A stretch of 12,874 bases of DNA from an uncultured Anaerovibrio sp. (GCA_900768695.1 CAAGDY010000059.1:1-12874), one strand, 5' to 3'. Shown: positions 1 to 8,574, counted from the stretch's first letter. The notes: generated by a model from the sequence alone, not told the origin. Program-made: numbers and translations.

Positions 1-3000
1 GACCAGTCCGGTAAGCATCTGTTCAACTCCACAGTTATCCCGAACCGTGGTGCCTGGATTGAGCTGGAAACTGATGCCAACGATGTTATTTCTGTTCGTA
101 TCGACCGTACCAGAAAACTGCCTGTAACTGTGTTCCTCCGTGCCCTGAACTACATCAATGAGCAGGAGAAGCTGCGTCAGGCAGAGCTGGCTACTGATGG
201 CGTATCCACCATGCAGGGCCGCAACGACGACCATCTCCGGGTAGGCCTCACCAACCTGTCCTTTGGCAGCAGTGAGGAAATTCTGGCCCTCTTTGACAAT
301 GATGATGCCATCCGTGCAACCCTGGAGCGCGATAATACTACGTCTGGTGCTGAAGCACTGGAGGAGATTTATCGCCGTATCCGTCCGGGGGAGCCGTTTA
401 ACGTGGACAATGCCCATCAGATGCTGCGCAGCCTGTTCTTCGATGCAAAGCGTTATGACCTGGCAACCGTAGGGCGTTACAAGCTCACCAAGAAGCTGGG
501 CTGGAAGCGCCGTATTCAGGGGCAGGTTCTGGTAGAGCCGCTCACTGACAAGGAAACTGGCGAGATTATCGTTCCGGCTGGTGTACTGCTGGACGCTGAC
601 ATGCTGGAAAATATTACCATTGAGCAGGAGCATGCTATCTTTGGCGAGGGGAATGCCATTATCATCAATGTAAAGCGCAACGATGAGGGCGAAACCCTGC
701 AGATGATTTGCTCCCCGACCTTGGAGTACCGTCAGCGTACTATTTCTATCAATGATATTCTGGCTTCCATCAGCTATCTGCTGAACATGATGCATGGCAT
801 CGGCCGCAAGGACGATATTGACCATCTGGGCAACCGTCGCGTGCGTTCCGTAGGCGAGCTTTTGCAGAATCAGTTCCGCATCGGTCTTTCCCGTATGGAG
901 CGTGTGGTAAAAGAGCGCATGTCCATGCAGGAGGATGTAAGCAACCCTTCCAACCTTATTAATATCCGTCCGGTAGTGGCTGCAATCAAGGAATTCTTTG
1001 GTTCCTCACAGCTGTCCCAGTTCATGGACCAGCATAACCCGCTGGCAGAGCTGACCCATAAGCGCCGTTTGTCCGCCCTGGGCCCTGGCGGTCTTTCCCG
1101 TGAGCGTGCAGGCTTTGAGGTGCGCGATGTACACAACTCTCATTATGGCCGCATGTGCCCGATTGAGACGCCGGAAGGTCCGAACATCGGCCTGATTGGC
1201 TCCCTGTCCAATTATGCGCGGATTAACCGCTTCGGCTTTATGGAAACTCCGTATCGCCGTGTAGACAAGGTGAACAAGCGCGTTACTGATGAGGTAAAGT
1301 ATATTACGGCTGACGAAGAGGACAGCCTGATTATCGCTCAGGCCAATGAGCCGCTGGATGACAATGACTGGTTCGTAAATGAGCGTGTAGTTGCCCGTAT
1401 TCACGAGGAAACCACCGAGATACGCCGTGAAAAGGTAGACTACATGGACGTATCACCAAAGCAGGTGGTATCAATTGCAACGGCCATGATTCCGTTCCTG
1501 GAAAACGATGATGCCAACCGTGCATTGATGGGTGCTAACATGCAGCGTCAGGCTGTGCCTCTCCTTCGCACTCAGGCTCCGCTGGTAGGTACCGGCATGG
1601 AGTACAAGGCTGCCTGTGACTCCGGTGTCATGATTCTGGCAAAGCGTCCGGGCGTGGTTGAAACTGTTACTGCTGATAAGATTGTGGTGCGCACTGCTGA
1701 TGGGCAGCGTGATGAATATAAGCTGCAGAAGTTCCTGCGTTCCAACCAGGGCACCTGCATCAACCAGCTCCCTATTGTATTCAAGGGGGACGAGGTTGAG
1801 GCGATGCAGCCGATTGCCGACGGTCCTTCTACTGACCACGGCGAGCTGGCCCTAGGCTACAACATCATTGTAGCGTATATGCCTTGGGAGGGCTATAACT
1901 ACGAGGATGCTATCCTGCTGAGCGAGAACCTGATTAAGCGGGATATTTATACTTCTATCCATATAGAGGAGTACGACTGTGAGGCCCGCGATACTAAGCT
2001 GGGGCCGGAGGAGATTACCCGTGATATTCCGAATGTGTCTGATGACAGCCTGAAGGATTTGGATGAAATGGGTATTATCCGCAAGGGTGCCGAGGTGCGT
2101 ACCGGTGATATTCTGGTAGGCAAGGTTACGCCGAAGGGCGAGACCGAGCTGTCTGCCGAGGAGCGCCTGCTGCGTGCCATCTTTGGTGAGAAGGCCCGTG
2201 AGGTGCGTGATACTTCCCTTCGCGTGCCGCATGGCGAGGCCGGCCGTATTGTGGATGTAAAGATTTACAGCCGCGAGAACAACGATGAGCTGAACCCTGG
2301 CGTAAATCAGATGATTCGCGTGTATATCGCCCAGAAGCGAAAGATTTCCGTAGGCGATAAGATGTCCGGTCGTCACGGTAACAAGGGTGTCGTTTCCCGC
2401 ATTATGCGTGAGGAGGATATGCCGTTCCTGCCGGATGGCACTCCTGTAGATATTGTGCTGAATCCGTTGGGCGTGCCTTCCCGTATGAACATCGGACAGA
2501 TTCTGGAGACCCATCTGGGCATGGCTATCCGCAATCTGGGCACCCAGATTAAGCAGGGTGACCCTACCGTTGAGAAGCGCCTTCGTGCCATTGGCTATGA
2601 CTTTGACAAGTACGGTATGCCGGAGCCGGATGTGGCAGGTATCCACATTGCTACCCCGGTATTTGACGGCGCTCGTGAGAATGATGTGTTTGATACTATC
2701 CGCGCTTCCGGCATGGACCCGACAGCCAAGACCGTGCTGTACGATGGACGTACCGGTGAGCCGTTCAAGAATAAGGTAACTGTGGGCTGTGTATACATGC
2801 TGAAGCTGCATCATCTGGTTGATGACAAGATTCATGCCCGCTCCGTAGGTCCTTACTCTCTGGTAACTCAGCAGCCATTGGGCGGCAAGGCCCAGTTTGG
2901 CGGCCAGCGCTTCGGCGAGATGGAGGTATGGGCACTGGAGGCATACGGTGCTGCGTACACCCTGCAGGAAATCCTCACCGTCAAGTCCGATGATGTTGTG

Positions 3001-3408
3001 GGCCGTGTCAAGACCTATGAGTCCATCGTCAAGGGCGAGAATATCCCTGAGCCTGGCGTTCCTGAGTCCTTCAAGGTACTCATCAAGGAGCTGCAGTCCA
3101 TCGGCCTGGATATCAAGGTACAGGATGAGAATGCCAACGAAATCATGGTTCAGGATGATGATGACGAGGACATCAATATCAAGGATGTTGTCCGTGATGC
3201 GGATATGAATGATGTTGATGACAGCGGCAGAGCCGGTGACCGTGACGATTACAGCAGTGATTACGATGATGATGTCCAGCCTGATGAGGATGATGACAGC
3301 TTTGATGGTGACATTATTGCCGATATTGGCGGCGATGATTTTGAGGAAAGCGCTGCTGACGATGATGATATGGACATGTTCCTGTCCGATGATGATACTG
3401 AAGAATAA
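1..3408 (+). CDS. rpoB: RNA polymerase beta subunit RpoB, 5'-truncated by the window edge
   Basis: Catalytic beta subunit of DNA-dependent RNA polymerase. The frame is open from base 1 (it begins DQSGKHLFNSTVIPNRGAW), so the true start lies outside; 1135 codons are visible and roughly the first 100-170 residues are missing, judged from family length. Visible landmarks, numbered from the window edge: a small KETGEII module at about 171-205; the rifampicin pocket GSSQLSQFMDQ through RRLSALGPGGL at 334-365 (nt 1000-1095), with the Asp, His and Ser that define rifampicin-sensitive enzymes; GYNYED with E635/D636; and GDKMSGRHGNKG with lysines 787 and 795, spaced as the active-site pair K1065/K1073 of E. 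coli. The last 84 residues (nt 3154-3405) form an extreme acidic tail with 41 Asp/Glu. The stop is TAA at 3406 and rpoC starts 21 nt later, so the two are surely co-transcribed. Identity is certain. Confidence 0.99.
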   Translation, partial: DQSGKHLFNSTVIPNRGAWIELETDANDVISVRIDRTRKLPVTVFLRALNYINEQEKLRQAELATDGVSTMQGRNDDHLRVGLTNLSFGSSEEILALFDNDDAIRATLERDNTTSGAEALEEIYRRIRPGEPFNVDNAHQMLRSLFFDAKRYDLATVGRYKLTKKLGWKRRIQGQVLVEPLTDKETGEIIVPAGVLLDADMLENITIEQEHAIFGEGNAIIINVKRNDEGETLQMICSPTLEYRQRTISINDILASISYLLNMMHGIGRKDDIDHLGNRRVRSVGELLQNQFRIGLSRMERVVKERMSMQEDVSNPSNLINIRPVVAAIKEFFGSSQLSQFMDQHNPLAELTHKRRLSALGPGGLSRERAGFEVRDVHNSHYGRMCPIETPEGPNIGLIGSLSNYARINRFGFMETPYRRVDKVNKRVTDEVKYITADEEDSLIIAQANEPLDDNDWFVNERVVARIHEETTEIRREKVDYMDVSPKQVVSIATAMIPFLENDDANRALMGANMQRQAVPLLRTQAPLVGTGMEYKAACDSGVMILAKRPGVVETVTADKIVVRTADGQRDEYKLQKFLRSNQGTCINQLPIVFKGDEVEAMQPIADGPSTDHGELALGYNIIVAYMPWEGYNYEDAILLSENLIKRDIYTSIHIEEYDCEARDTKLGPEEITRDIPNVSDDSLKDLDEMGIIRKGAEVRTGDILVGKVTPKGETELSAEERLLRAIFGEKAREVRDTSLRVPHGEAGRIVDVKIYSRENNDELNPGVNQMIRVYIAQKRKISVGDKMSGRHGNKGVVSRIMREEDMPFLPDGTPVDIVLNPLGVPSRMNIGQILETHLGMAIRNLGTQIKQGDPTVEKRLRAIGYDFDKYGMPEPDVAGIHIATPVFDGARENDVFDTIRASGMDPTAKTVLYDGRTGEPFKNKVTVGCVYMLKLHHLVDDKIHARSVGPYSLVTQQPLGGKAQFGGQRFGEMEVWALEAYGAAYTLQEILTVKSDDVVGRVKTYESIVKGENIPEPGVPESFKVLIKELQSIGLDIKVQDENANEIMVQDDDDEDINIKDVVRDADMNDVDDSGRAGDRDDYSSDYDDDVQPDEDDDSFDGDIIADIGGDDFEESAADDDDMDMFLSDDDTEE

Positions 3409-3409
3409 T

Positions 3410-3432
3410 GGAAGGGAAGTGACACCTCCTTG
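3410..3432 (+). promoter_or_regulatory. rpoC translation initiation region with weak SD and anti-SD-like sequence
   Basis: The spacer between rpoB and rpoC has only weak purine SD candidates: GGAAGG at 3410-3415 and GGGAAG at 3414-3419, the latter 10 nt before the TTG start at 3430. Between them and the start lies CACCTCCTT (3424-3432), which equals the 3' tail of 16S rRNA rather than its complement. The start is TTG at 3430, chosen because it gives the conserved MLDVNNF N-terminus. Translational coupling to rpoB is the likely way rpoC is translated well in spite of the weak site; that is inference. Confidence 0.55.
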
Positions 3433-6400
3433 TTGGATGTAAATAACTTTGATTCAATGCGCATAGGCCTGGCCTCTCCCGACAAGATTCGTGAGTGGTC
3501 CCACGGCGAGGTACTGAAGCCGGAGACTATTAACTATCGTACCCTGAAGCCGGAGAAGGATGGTCTTTTCTGCGAGAAAATTTTTGGACCAACTCGTGAT
3601 TGGGAATGTCATTGCGGCAAGTACAAGCGTATCCGCCATAAGGGTACTGTCTGCGACCGCTGTGGCGTTGAGGTCACTCGTTCCAAGGTGCGCCGCGAGC
3701 GCATGGGGCATATTGAGCTGGCAGCTCCTGTGTCCCACATCTGGTATTTCAAGGGTATTCCTAGCCGCATGGGTCTGATTCTGGATATTCCGCCTCGTGC
3801 CATGGAGAAGGTGCTGTACTTTGCTTCCTATATCGTGCTGGACCCGAAGGACACGCCGCTTTCCAAGAAACAGCTTTTGACGGAGTTGGAGTATCGCAAG
3901 GCCCGTGAGGATTATGGTCGTGACTTTGTGGTCGGTATGGGTGCCGAGGCCATTAAGGAGCTTCTGGTAGAGCTGGAGGCAGATTTGCCGGAGGAGCAGC
4001 AGACCGAGGATATGAAGAACGGCCTTGATGTGCTGCACAAGGAGCTGACTGACGAGCTGAAGCATGTGGCCAGCCAGCAGCGCCGCATCCGCGCTATCCG
4101 CCGCCTTGAGGTGGTGGAGGCGTTCAGGCGCTCCGGCAACAAGCCGTCCTGGATGATTCTGGATGTAGTGCCTGTTATTCCGCCTGAGCTCAGACCGATG
4201 GTACAGCTGGATGGCGGCCGCTTCGCTACCTCTGATTTGAATGATTTGTATCGCCGTGTTATCAACAGAAATAACCGCTTGAAGCGTCTTTTGGAGCTGC
4301 GTGCGCCGGATATTATTGTCCGCAACGAGAAGCGCATGCTGCAGGAGGCTGTGGATGCCCTGATTGACAATGGCCGTCGTGGCCGTCCTGTTACCGGTCC
4401 TGGCAATCGTCCGCTGAAGTCCTTGTCCGATATGCTCAAGGGCAAGCAGGGACGCTTCCGTCAGAACCTGCTGGGCAAGCGTGTTGACTACTCCGGCCGT
4501 TCCGTTATCGTGGTTGGCCCTGAGCTGAAGCTGCATCAGTGCGGCTTGCCGAAGGAAATGGCATTGGAGCTCTTCAAGCCTTTCGTTATGAAGAAGCTGG
4601 TCAGCGAGGGCATTGCCTACAATATCAAGTCCGCCAAGCGCAAGGTTGAGCGCGCTGAGGAGGAGGTATGGGATGTACTGGAGGATGTTATCAAGGAGCA
4701 TCCTGTGCTTCTGAACCGTGCCCCTACGCTGCACCGCCTTGGTATTCAGGCTTTTGAGCCGGTTCTCACCGAGGGCCGTGCCCTGAAGCTGCATCCTCTG
4801 GCATGCTCCGCGTACAACGCCGACTTCGATGGTGACCAGATGGCTATCCATCTGCCGCTGTCTGCTGAGGCGCAGGCGGAGGCCCGTGTGCTGATGCTGG
4901 CGGCCAACCACATTCTTGCGCCAAAGGATGGCAGTCCTATTATCGTGCCGTCCCAGGATATGATTCTGGGTGCGTACTACCTGACCAAAATCCGTGAGGG
5001 TGCGCTGGGTGAAGGCAAGGTCTTCACCGGCATTAACGAGGCTCTGCTTGCTTATCAGCATCAGGAGCTGGATATTCAGGCGCAGATTGAGGTGCGCATC
5101 ATTGAGAAGCAGGAAGATGATACAACCAAGGATTATGGCCTTGTTACCACATCCCTGGGCCGTATGATTTTCAACGAAATCCTGCCGCCACAGGTGCGCT
5201 CCTACGTTCAGGATAAGGAAACCGGCAAGTGGTCCCTGGGCGAGCTGATGAAGAAGAAGCAGCTGGGCAAGCTGGTTGCACGCTGCTTTGACACGCTGGG
5301 GGCAAGCCGCACTGCCGAGGTTATCGATGGCGTAAAGAATCTGGGCTACCATTATGCATGTATTGCAGGTATGACGGTTGCTATTTCCGATATTACTGTT
5401 CCGCCGAAGAAGAAGGATATTCTGGAGGCGGCACAGGCACAGGTCAGCAAGACGGAGAGGCAGTTCTCCCGCGGCCTGATTACCGACGATGAGCGTTATA
5501 AGAAGGTCTGCAGCGTCTGGAATAAGGCTACCGAGGATGTTGCTGACGAGATGTATGACAACTACGAGATTAATGACCCGTTCAATCCTATCTACATGAT
5601 GGCTGACTCCGGTGCCCGTGGTAACAAGTCTCAGATGCGTCAGCTGGCAGGCATGCGCGGCCTGATGGCGGACCCATCCGGTAAGACCATTGAGATTCCT
5701 ATTACGGCAAACTTCCGCGAGGGTCTGTCCGTATCCGATTACTTTATTTCTTCCCATGGTGCAAGAAAGGGCCTGGCAGATACCGCCCTGCGTACAGCCG
5801 ACTCCGGTTATCTGACCCGTCGTCTGGTAGATGTAGCGCAGGATGTAATCGTCCGCGAGGATGACTGTGATGTTGTGGGCATCAATCTGGTGCGTGAGCG
5901 TGCCAAGCTGGCAGACAGTGCCGCCGCTGCTGTGCAGGTACTGCAGGATTCCCTGGTTGGCCGCCTGATTGCCCAGGATGTTGTCAGCCCTGAAACCGGC
6001 GAGGTTCTGCTGGAGGTTGGCGCTGAGCTGACGGCCGAGGACCTGCAGGTGATTGGCGAGGCTGGTGTATCCGAGTTGGTTCTGCGCGGTCAGTCCGATA
6101 ACAACGATACCGTTGTGGGCAGCTCCTCCGTAACGGAGACTGTACAGCTGGGTGCGCCGGAGGAAAATGTCCGTGCTTCCATCCGTGAGGCAATGATGAA
6201 CCAGATGCTGGGCAAGGAAGTTACTGCTACGGTGGTTGACAGCCGCGGCAGGGAGATTATTCCGGCAGGTGTCAAGCTTACAGAGGAGTACATTGAGGCT
6301 GTACTGGAAAGCGATGCCAAGGAGGTTCGCGTACGCAACAACAATGTCCGCGGCATTTCTGTTGAGGAGATTGTTGACGGCAACCGCGTTATCGAGCCTT

Positions 6401-7509
6401 TGCAGGACCGTATTATCGGCCGCGTGCTGGCTGAGGATATTATCAATCCTGATACCGGCGAGAAGATTGCTTCTGTTAACGATACTGTTGACAAGGCACT
6501 GGCTGATGCTATCTGCAAGGTGAGGAAGAGCGTATCCATCCGCAGCGTACTGACCTGCAAATCCCAGTATGGTGTCTGCATCAAGTGCTATGGCCGTGAT
6601 TTGGCCAATAACACTGAGGTTAATGTGGGCGAGGCTGTTGGTATTATTGCGGCCCAGTCCATCGGTGAGCCTGGTACCCAGCTGACCATGCGTACCTTCC
6701 ATTCCGGCGGTATCGCAGGCGGCGATGATATCACCCAGGGTCTGCCGCGTGTCGAGGAATTGTTCGAGGCCAGAAAGCCGAAGCACAATGCCATTATTTC
6801 CGAGGTTGAGGGTACTGTTACCGTCAAGGAGAATGGCAATCTCTACACTGTATATGTTATGCCGGAATCCGGCGAGGCCAGGGAGTACATCATTCCGTTT
6901 GGCTCCCATCTGGCAGTCAAGGACGGTCAGCATATCCAGACCGGCGGCAAGATTACCGAGGGCTCCATCAATCCGCACGATATTCTCCATATCTGCGGCA
7001 TGAAGGCTACCCAGAGCTACATCGTATATGAAGTACAGAAGGTATACCAGTCCCAGGGTGTAGGTATCAACGATAAGCATATCGAGGTAATGGTTCGCCA
7101 GATGCTCCACAAGGTGAAGATTGAGGAAGCTGGCGGTACCGAGTTCCTGCCTGGTGACCAGGTTGACATCAATATCTTTGAGGCGGCCAATACCAAGGCT
7201 ATCGAGGCAGGTCTGGAGCCGGCAGTGGCCAAGCCTGTCCTGCTGGGTATTACCAAGGCTTCCCTGGCAACGGATTCCTTCCTGTCTGCTGCATCCTTCC
7301 AGGAGACTACCCGTGTCCTGACTGATGCTGCTATCAAGGGCAAGGTTGACCCGCTGATTGGCCTGAAGGAGAACGTTATCATCGGTAAGCTCATTCCGGC
7401 CGGTACCGGCATGAGCCGCTACAGGAACATCAAGGTTGTTTATAAGGATGAGGAAGCTGCAGAAGAGGAAAATATCCTTGCTGCCTTTGCTGAGTCCGAA
7501 AATGCCTGA
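3430..7509 (+). CDS. rpoC: RNA polymerase beta' subunit RpoC with expanded zinc-site region
   Basis: Catalytic beta' subunit of RNA polymerase, 1359 residues, starting at TTG with MLDVNNF. Motifs in order: first zinc site C60, C62, C75, C78; the active-site loop NADFDGDQ at 463-470 with the three Mg-binding aspartates 465, 467, 469; second zinc site C813, C1043, C1050, C1053; and the trigger loop MRTFH at 1087-1091. In E. coli the first and second cysteines of the second zinc site are 74 residues apart (814 and 888); here they are 230 apart. The extra length is filled by a module of about 48 residues present three times (838-886, 922-969, 991-1038), and makes the protein about 160 residues longer than the B. 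subtilis one. The C-terminus (GLKENVIIGKLIPAGTGM and on) is the normal conserved end. Codon use avoids TTA, CTA and TCA almost completely, as expected for a highly expressed gene. Identity is certain. Confidence 0.99.
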   Translation: MLDVNNFDSMRIGLASPDKIREWSHGEVLKPETINYRTLKPEKDGLFCEKIFGPTRDWECHCGKYKRIRHKGTVCDRCGVEVTRSKVRRERMGHIELAAPVSHIWYFKGIPSRMGLILDIPPRAMEKVLYFASYIVLDPKDTPLSKKQLLTELEYRKAREDYGRDFVVGMGAEAIKELLVELEADLPEEQQTEDMKNGLDVLHKELTDELKHVASQQRRIRAIRRLEVVEAFRRSGNKPSWMILDVVPVIPPELRPMVQLDGGRFATSDLNDLYRRVINRNNRLKRLLELRAPDIIVRNEKRMLQEAVDALIDNGRRGRPVTGPGNRPLKSLSDMLKGKQGRFRQNLLGKRVDYSGRSVIVVGPELKLHQCGLPKEMALELFKPFVMKKLVSEGIAYNIKSAKRKVERAEEEVWDVLEDVIKEHPVLLNRAPTLHRLGIQAFEPVLTEGRALKLHPLACSAYNADFDGDQMAIHLPLSAEAQAEARVLMLAANHILAPKDGSPIIVPSQDMILGAYYLTKIREGALGEGKVFTGINEALLAYQHQELDIQAQIEVRIIEKQEDDTTKDYGLVTTSLGRMIFNEILPPQVRSYVQDKETGKWSLGELMKKKQLGKLVARCFDTLGASRTAEVIDGVKNLGYHYACIAGMTVAISDITVPPKKKDILEAAQAQVSKTERQFSRGLITDDERYKKVCSVWNKATEDVADEMYDNYEINDPFNPIYMMADSGARGNKSQMRQLAGMRGLMADPSGKTIEIPITANFREGLSVSDYFISSHGARKGLADTALRTADSGYLTRRLVDVAQDVIVREDDCDVVGINLVRERAKLADSAAAAVQVLQDSLVGRLIAQDVVSPETGEVLLEVGAELTAEDLQVIGEAGVSELVLRGQSDNNDTVVGSSSVTETVQLGAPEENVRASIREAMMNQMLGKEVTATVVDSRGREIIPAGVKLTEEYIEAVLESDAKEVRVRNNNVRGISVEEIVDGNRVIEPLQDRIIGRVLAEDIINPDTGEKIASVNDTVDKALADAICKVRKSVSIRSVLTCKSQYGVCIKCYGRDLANNTEVNVGEAVGIIAAQSIGEPGTQLTMRTFHSGGIAGGDDITQGLPRVEELFEARKPKHNAIISEVEGTVTVKENGNLYTVYVMPESGEAREYIIPFGSHLAVKDGQHIQTGGKITEGSINPHDILHICGMKATQSYIVYEVQKVYQSQGVGINDKHIEVMVRQMLHKVKIEEAGGTEFLPGDQVDINIFEAANTKAIEAGLEPAVAKPVLLGITKASLATDSFLSAASFQETTRVLTDAAIKGKVDPLIGLKENVIIGKLIPAGTGMSRYRNIKVVYKDEEAAEEENILAAFAESENA
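5941..6543 (+). repeat. Triplicated 48-residue module inside RpoC
   Basis: Three diverged copies of one protein module lie between C813 and C1043 of RpoC. Copy A is residues 838-886 (nt 5941-6087; core VGRLIAQDVVSPETGEVLL), copy B 922-969 (nt 6193-6336; core LGKEVTATVVDSRGREII), copy C 991-1038 (nt 6400-6543; core IGRVLAEDIINPDTGEKI). Shared pattern: hydrophobic-G-(R/K), two beta strands joined by a TG/RG-E turn, a helix, then a strand ending in Arg. Copy C runs straight into the zinc cysteines, so it corresponds to the single module in the usual Firmicutes protein; A and B look like additional copies. A related module (IQGQVLVEPLTDKETGEII) is in RpoB at nt 514-615. Confidence 0.75.
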
Positions 7510-7521
7510 TGATGTTGCGTG

Positions 7522-7546
7522 CAGGGATAGCAGGAAGCATTCCCTG
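7522..7546 (+). other. Small hairpin after rpoC
   Basis: CAGGGA (7522-7527) and TCCCTG (7541-7546) form a 6-bp stem with a 13-nt loop, 13 nt after the rpoC stop. It is followed by A residues rather than a T-run, so it is not itself a terminator. It may simply be part of the folded 3' end of the rpoBC message ahead of the real terminator. Confidence 0.35.
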
Positions 7547-7566
7547 AAAATATAATCAGATTTTAC

Positions 7567-7610
7567 GGCCGTCCAGGTGCATTTCCCGCGCCTGGGCGGT
7601 CTTTTCTTGT
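7567..7610 (+). terminator. Rho-independent terminator of the rpoBC unit
   Basis: An 11-bp stem is formed by GGCCGTCCAGG (7567-7577) and CCTGGGCGGTC (7591-7601), counting two G-U pairs, with a 13-nt loop. A T-rich run (TTTTCTTGT, 7602-7610) follows at once. It sits 57 nt after the rpoC stop and before the rfbA promoter. It separates polymerase transcription from the rhamnose genes. Confidence 0.88.
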
Positions 7611-7635
7611 ATGTAAAAAATTGGTATGCTATAAT
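7607..7635 (+). promoter_or_regulatory. Sigma-A promoter for the rfbABCD unit
   Basis: The -35 box is TTGTAT (7607-7612) and the -10 box is TATAAT (7630-7635), a perfect match, with exactly 17 bp between them and an extended -10 TG at 7627-7628. Transcription should begin near 7642, about 25 nt before the rfbA start. The -35 box lies inside the U-tract of the preceding terminator, so the two elements are packed together. Confidence 0.82.
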
Positions 7636-7667
7636 AAATTAGTATAGTGCAATGGGAGGGATAGGTT

Positions 7668-8564
7668 ATGAAAGGAATCGTGCTGGCCGGTGGCTCGGGG
7701 ACACGGCTCTATCCGCTGACGACGGTGACTTCAAAGCAGCTTTTGCCTGTGTATGACAAGCCGATGATTTATTATCCGCTGTCGGTGCTGATGAATGCAG
7801 GTATCCGGGATATACTGATTATTTCTACGCCTGCGGATACGCCGCGGTTTGAGGCACTGTTGAAGGATGGCAGTCAGTTCGGGCTCAACCTCAGCTACGC
7901 AGTGCAGCCGTCCCCTGATGGTCTGGCACAGGCCTTTATTATAGGTGCGGATTTTATCGGAGATGGCACGGTGGCCATGGTGCTGGGGGACAATATCTTT
8001 GCCGGGCATGGCATCAACGAAAGGCTGAAGCATGCAGCTGACAGGGCTGAAAACGGCGAGGGTGCCACTGTTTTTGGCTATTATGTGGATGACCCGGAGC
8101 GTTTCGGTATTGTGGAATTTGATGCGCAGGGACGGGCCGTAAGCATCGAGGAAAAGCCGGCAAAGCCAAAGAGCAACTACTGCGTGACAGGGCTTTATTT
8201 TTATGATAATCAGGTGGTGGAGCTGGCAAGGACTCTTGCGCCTTCTGCCCGCGGAGAGCTGGAGATTACTGATTTGAACAGGCTGTATCTGGAGGCAGGG
8301 CGGCTGAATGTGGAGCTTTTGGGGCAGGGCTATACCTGGCTGGATACGGGAACTCACGAGAGCCTTGTGGAAGCGACAAATTTTGTCAAGACGGTGGAAA
8401 ACCATCAGCACAGAAAAATTGCCTGCCTGGAGGAGATTGCCTATCTCAACGGCTGGATAAGCAAGGATGATGTTATGGCTACCTATGAGGTGCTGAAAAA
8501 GAACCAGTACGGCCGGTACCTCAAGGATGTAGTTGATGGCAGATTTATAGATGTACTGCGTTGA
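7668..8564 (+). CDS. rfbA: Glucose-1-phosphate thymidylyltransferase RfbA (RmlA)
   Basis: First enzyme of dTDP-L-rhamnose synthesis: joins dTTP and glucose-1-phosphate to give dTDP-glucose and pyrophosphate, in the cytoplasm. 298 residues, a usual length for the family. Visible motifs: nucleotide-binding GGSGTRLYPLT at 8-18; KQLLPVYDKPMIYYP at 23-37, with the lysine next to the active site; LGDNIF at 106-111, whose Asp108 binds metal; EEKP at 161-164; and WLDTGTH at 224-230, with the second metal Asp226. The start ATG at 7668 is supported by GGGAGGG at 7654-7660, 7 nt upstream. First gene of the rfbABCD unit, served by the promoter at 7607-7635. Codon use is looser than in rpoBC (more AGG, CGG, TTT), which fits lower expression and need not mean transfer. 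Very sure. Confidence 0.97.
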   Translation: MKGIVLAGGSGTRLYPLTTVTSKQLLPVYDKPMIYYPLSVLMNAGIRDILIISTPADTPRFEALLKDGSQFGLNLSYAVQPSPDGLAQAFIIGADFIGDGTVAMVLGDNIFAGHGINERLKHAADRAENGEGATVFGYYVDDPERFGIVEFDAQGRAVSIEEKPAKPKSNYCVTGLYFYDNQVVELARTLAPSARGELEITDLNRLYLEAGRLNVELLGQGYTWLDTGTHESLVEATNFVKTVENHQHRKIACLEEIAYLNGWISKDDVMATYEVLKKNQYGRYLKDVVDGRFIDVLR

Positions 8565-8574
8565 GATGTAAGTG

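Noticed and set aside
1000..1095. Rifampicin-resistance substitutions in RpoB
   Set aside because: The Gln, Asp, His and Ser positions most often changed in resistant strains all carry the sensitive-type residue. Nothing suggests resistance.
1852..2835. A 327-codon open frame on the - strand, antisense to rpoB
   Set aside because: Same explanation: it is in register with rpoB codons and ends where rpoB uses a CTA codon. The translation resembles nothing known.
3454..7110. A 1218-codon open frame on the - strand, antisense to rpoC
   Set aside because: It lies codon-on-codon over rpoC, so its stops would correspond to sense TTA, CTA and TCA, which this highly expressed gene avoids. No RBS and no recognisable protein; it is a by-product of codon bias.
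7512..7547. An 11-codon frame (MLRAGIAGSIP) after rpoC
   Set aside because: No SD and it falls in the hairpin region before the terminator.
7551..7556. A second TATAAT upstream of the rpoC terminator
   Set aside because: The position 17 bp upstream holds TAGCAG, not a -35 box, and any transcript would meet the terminator at once.
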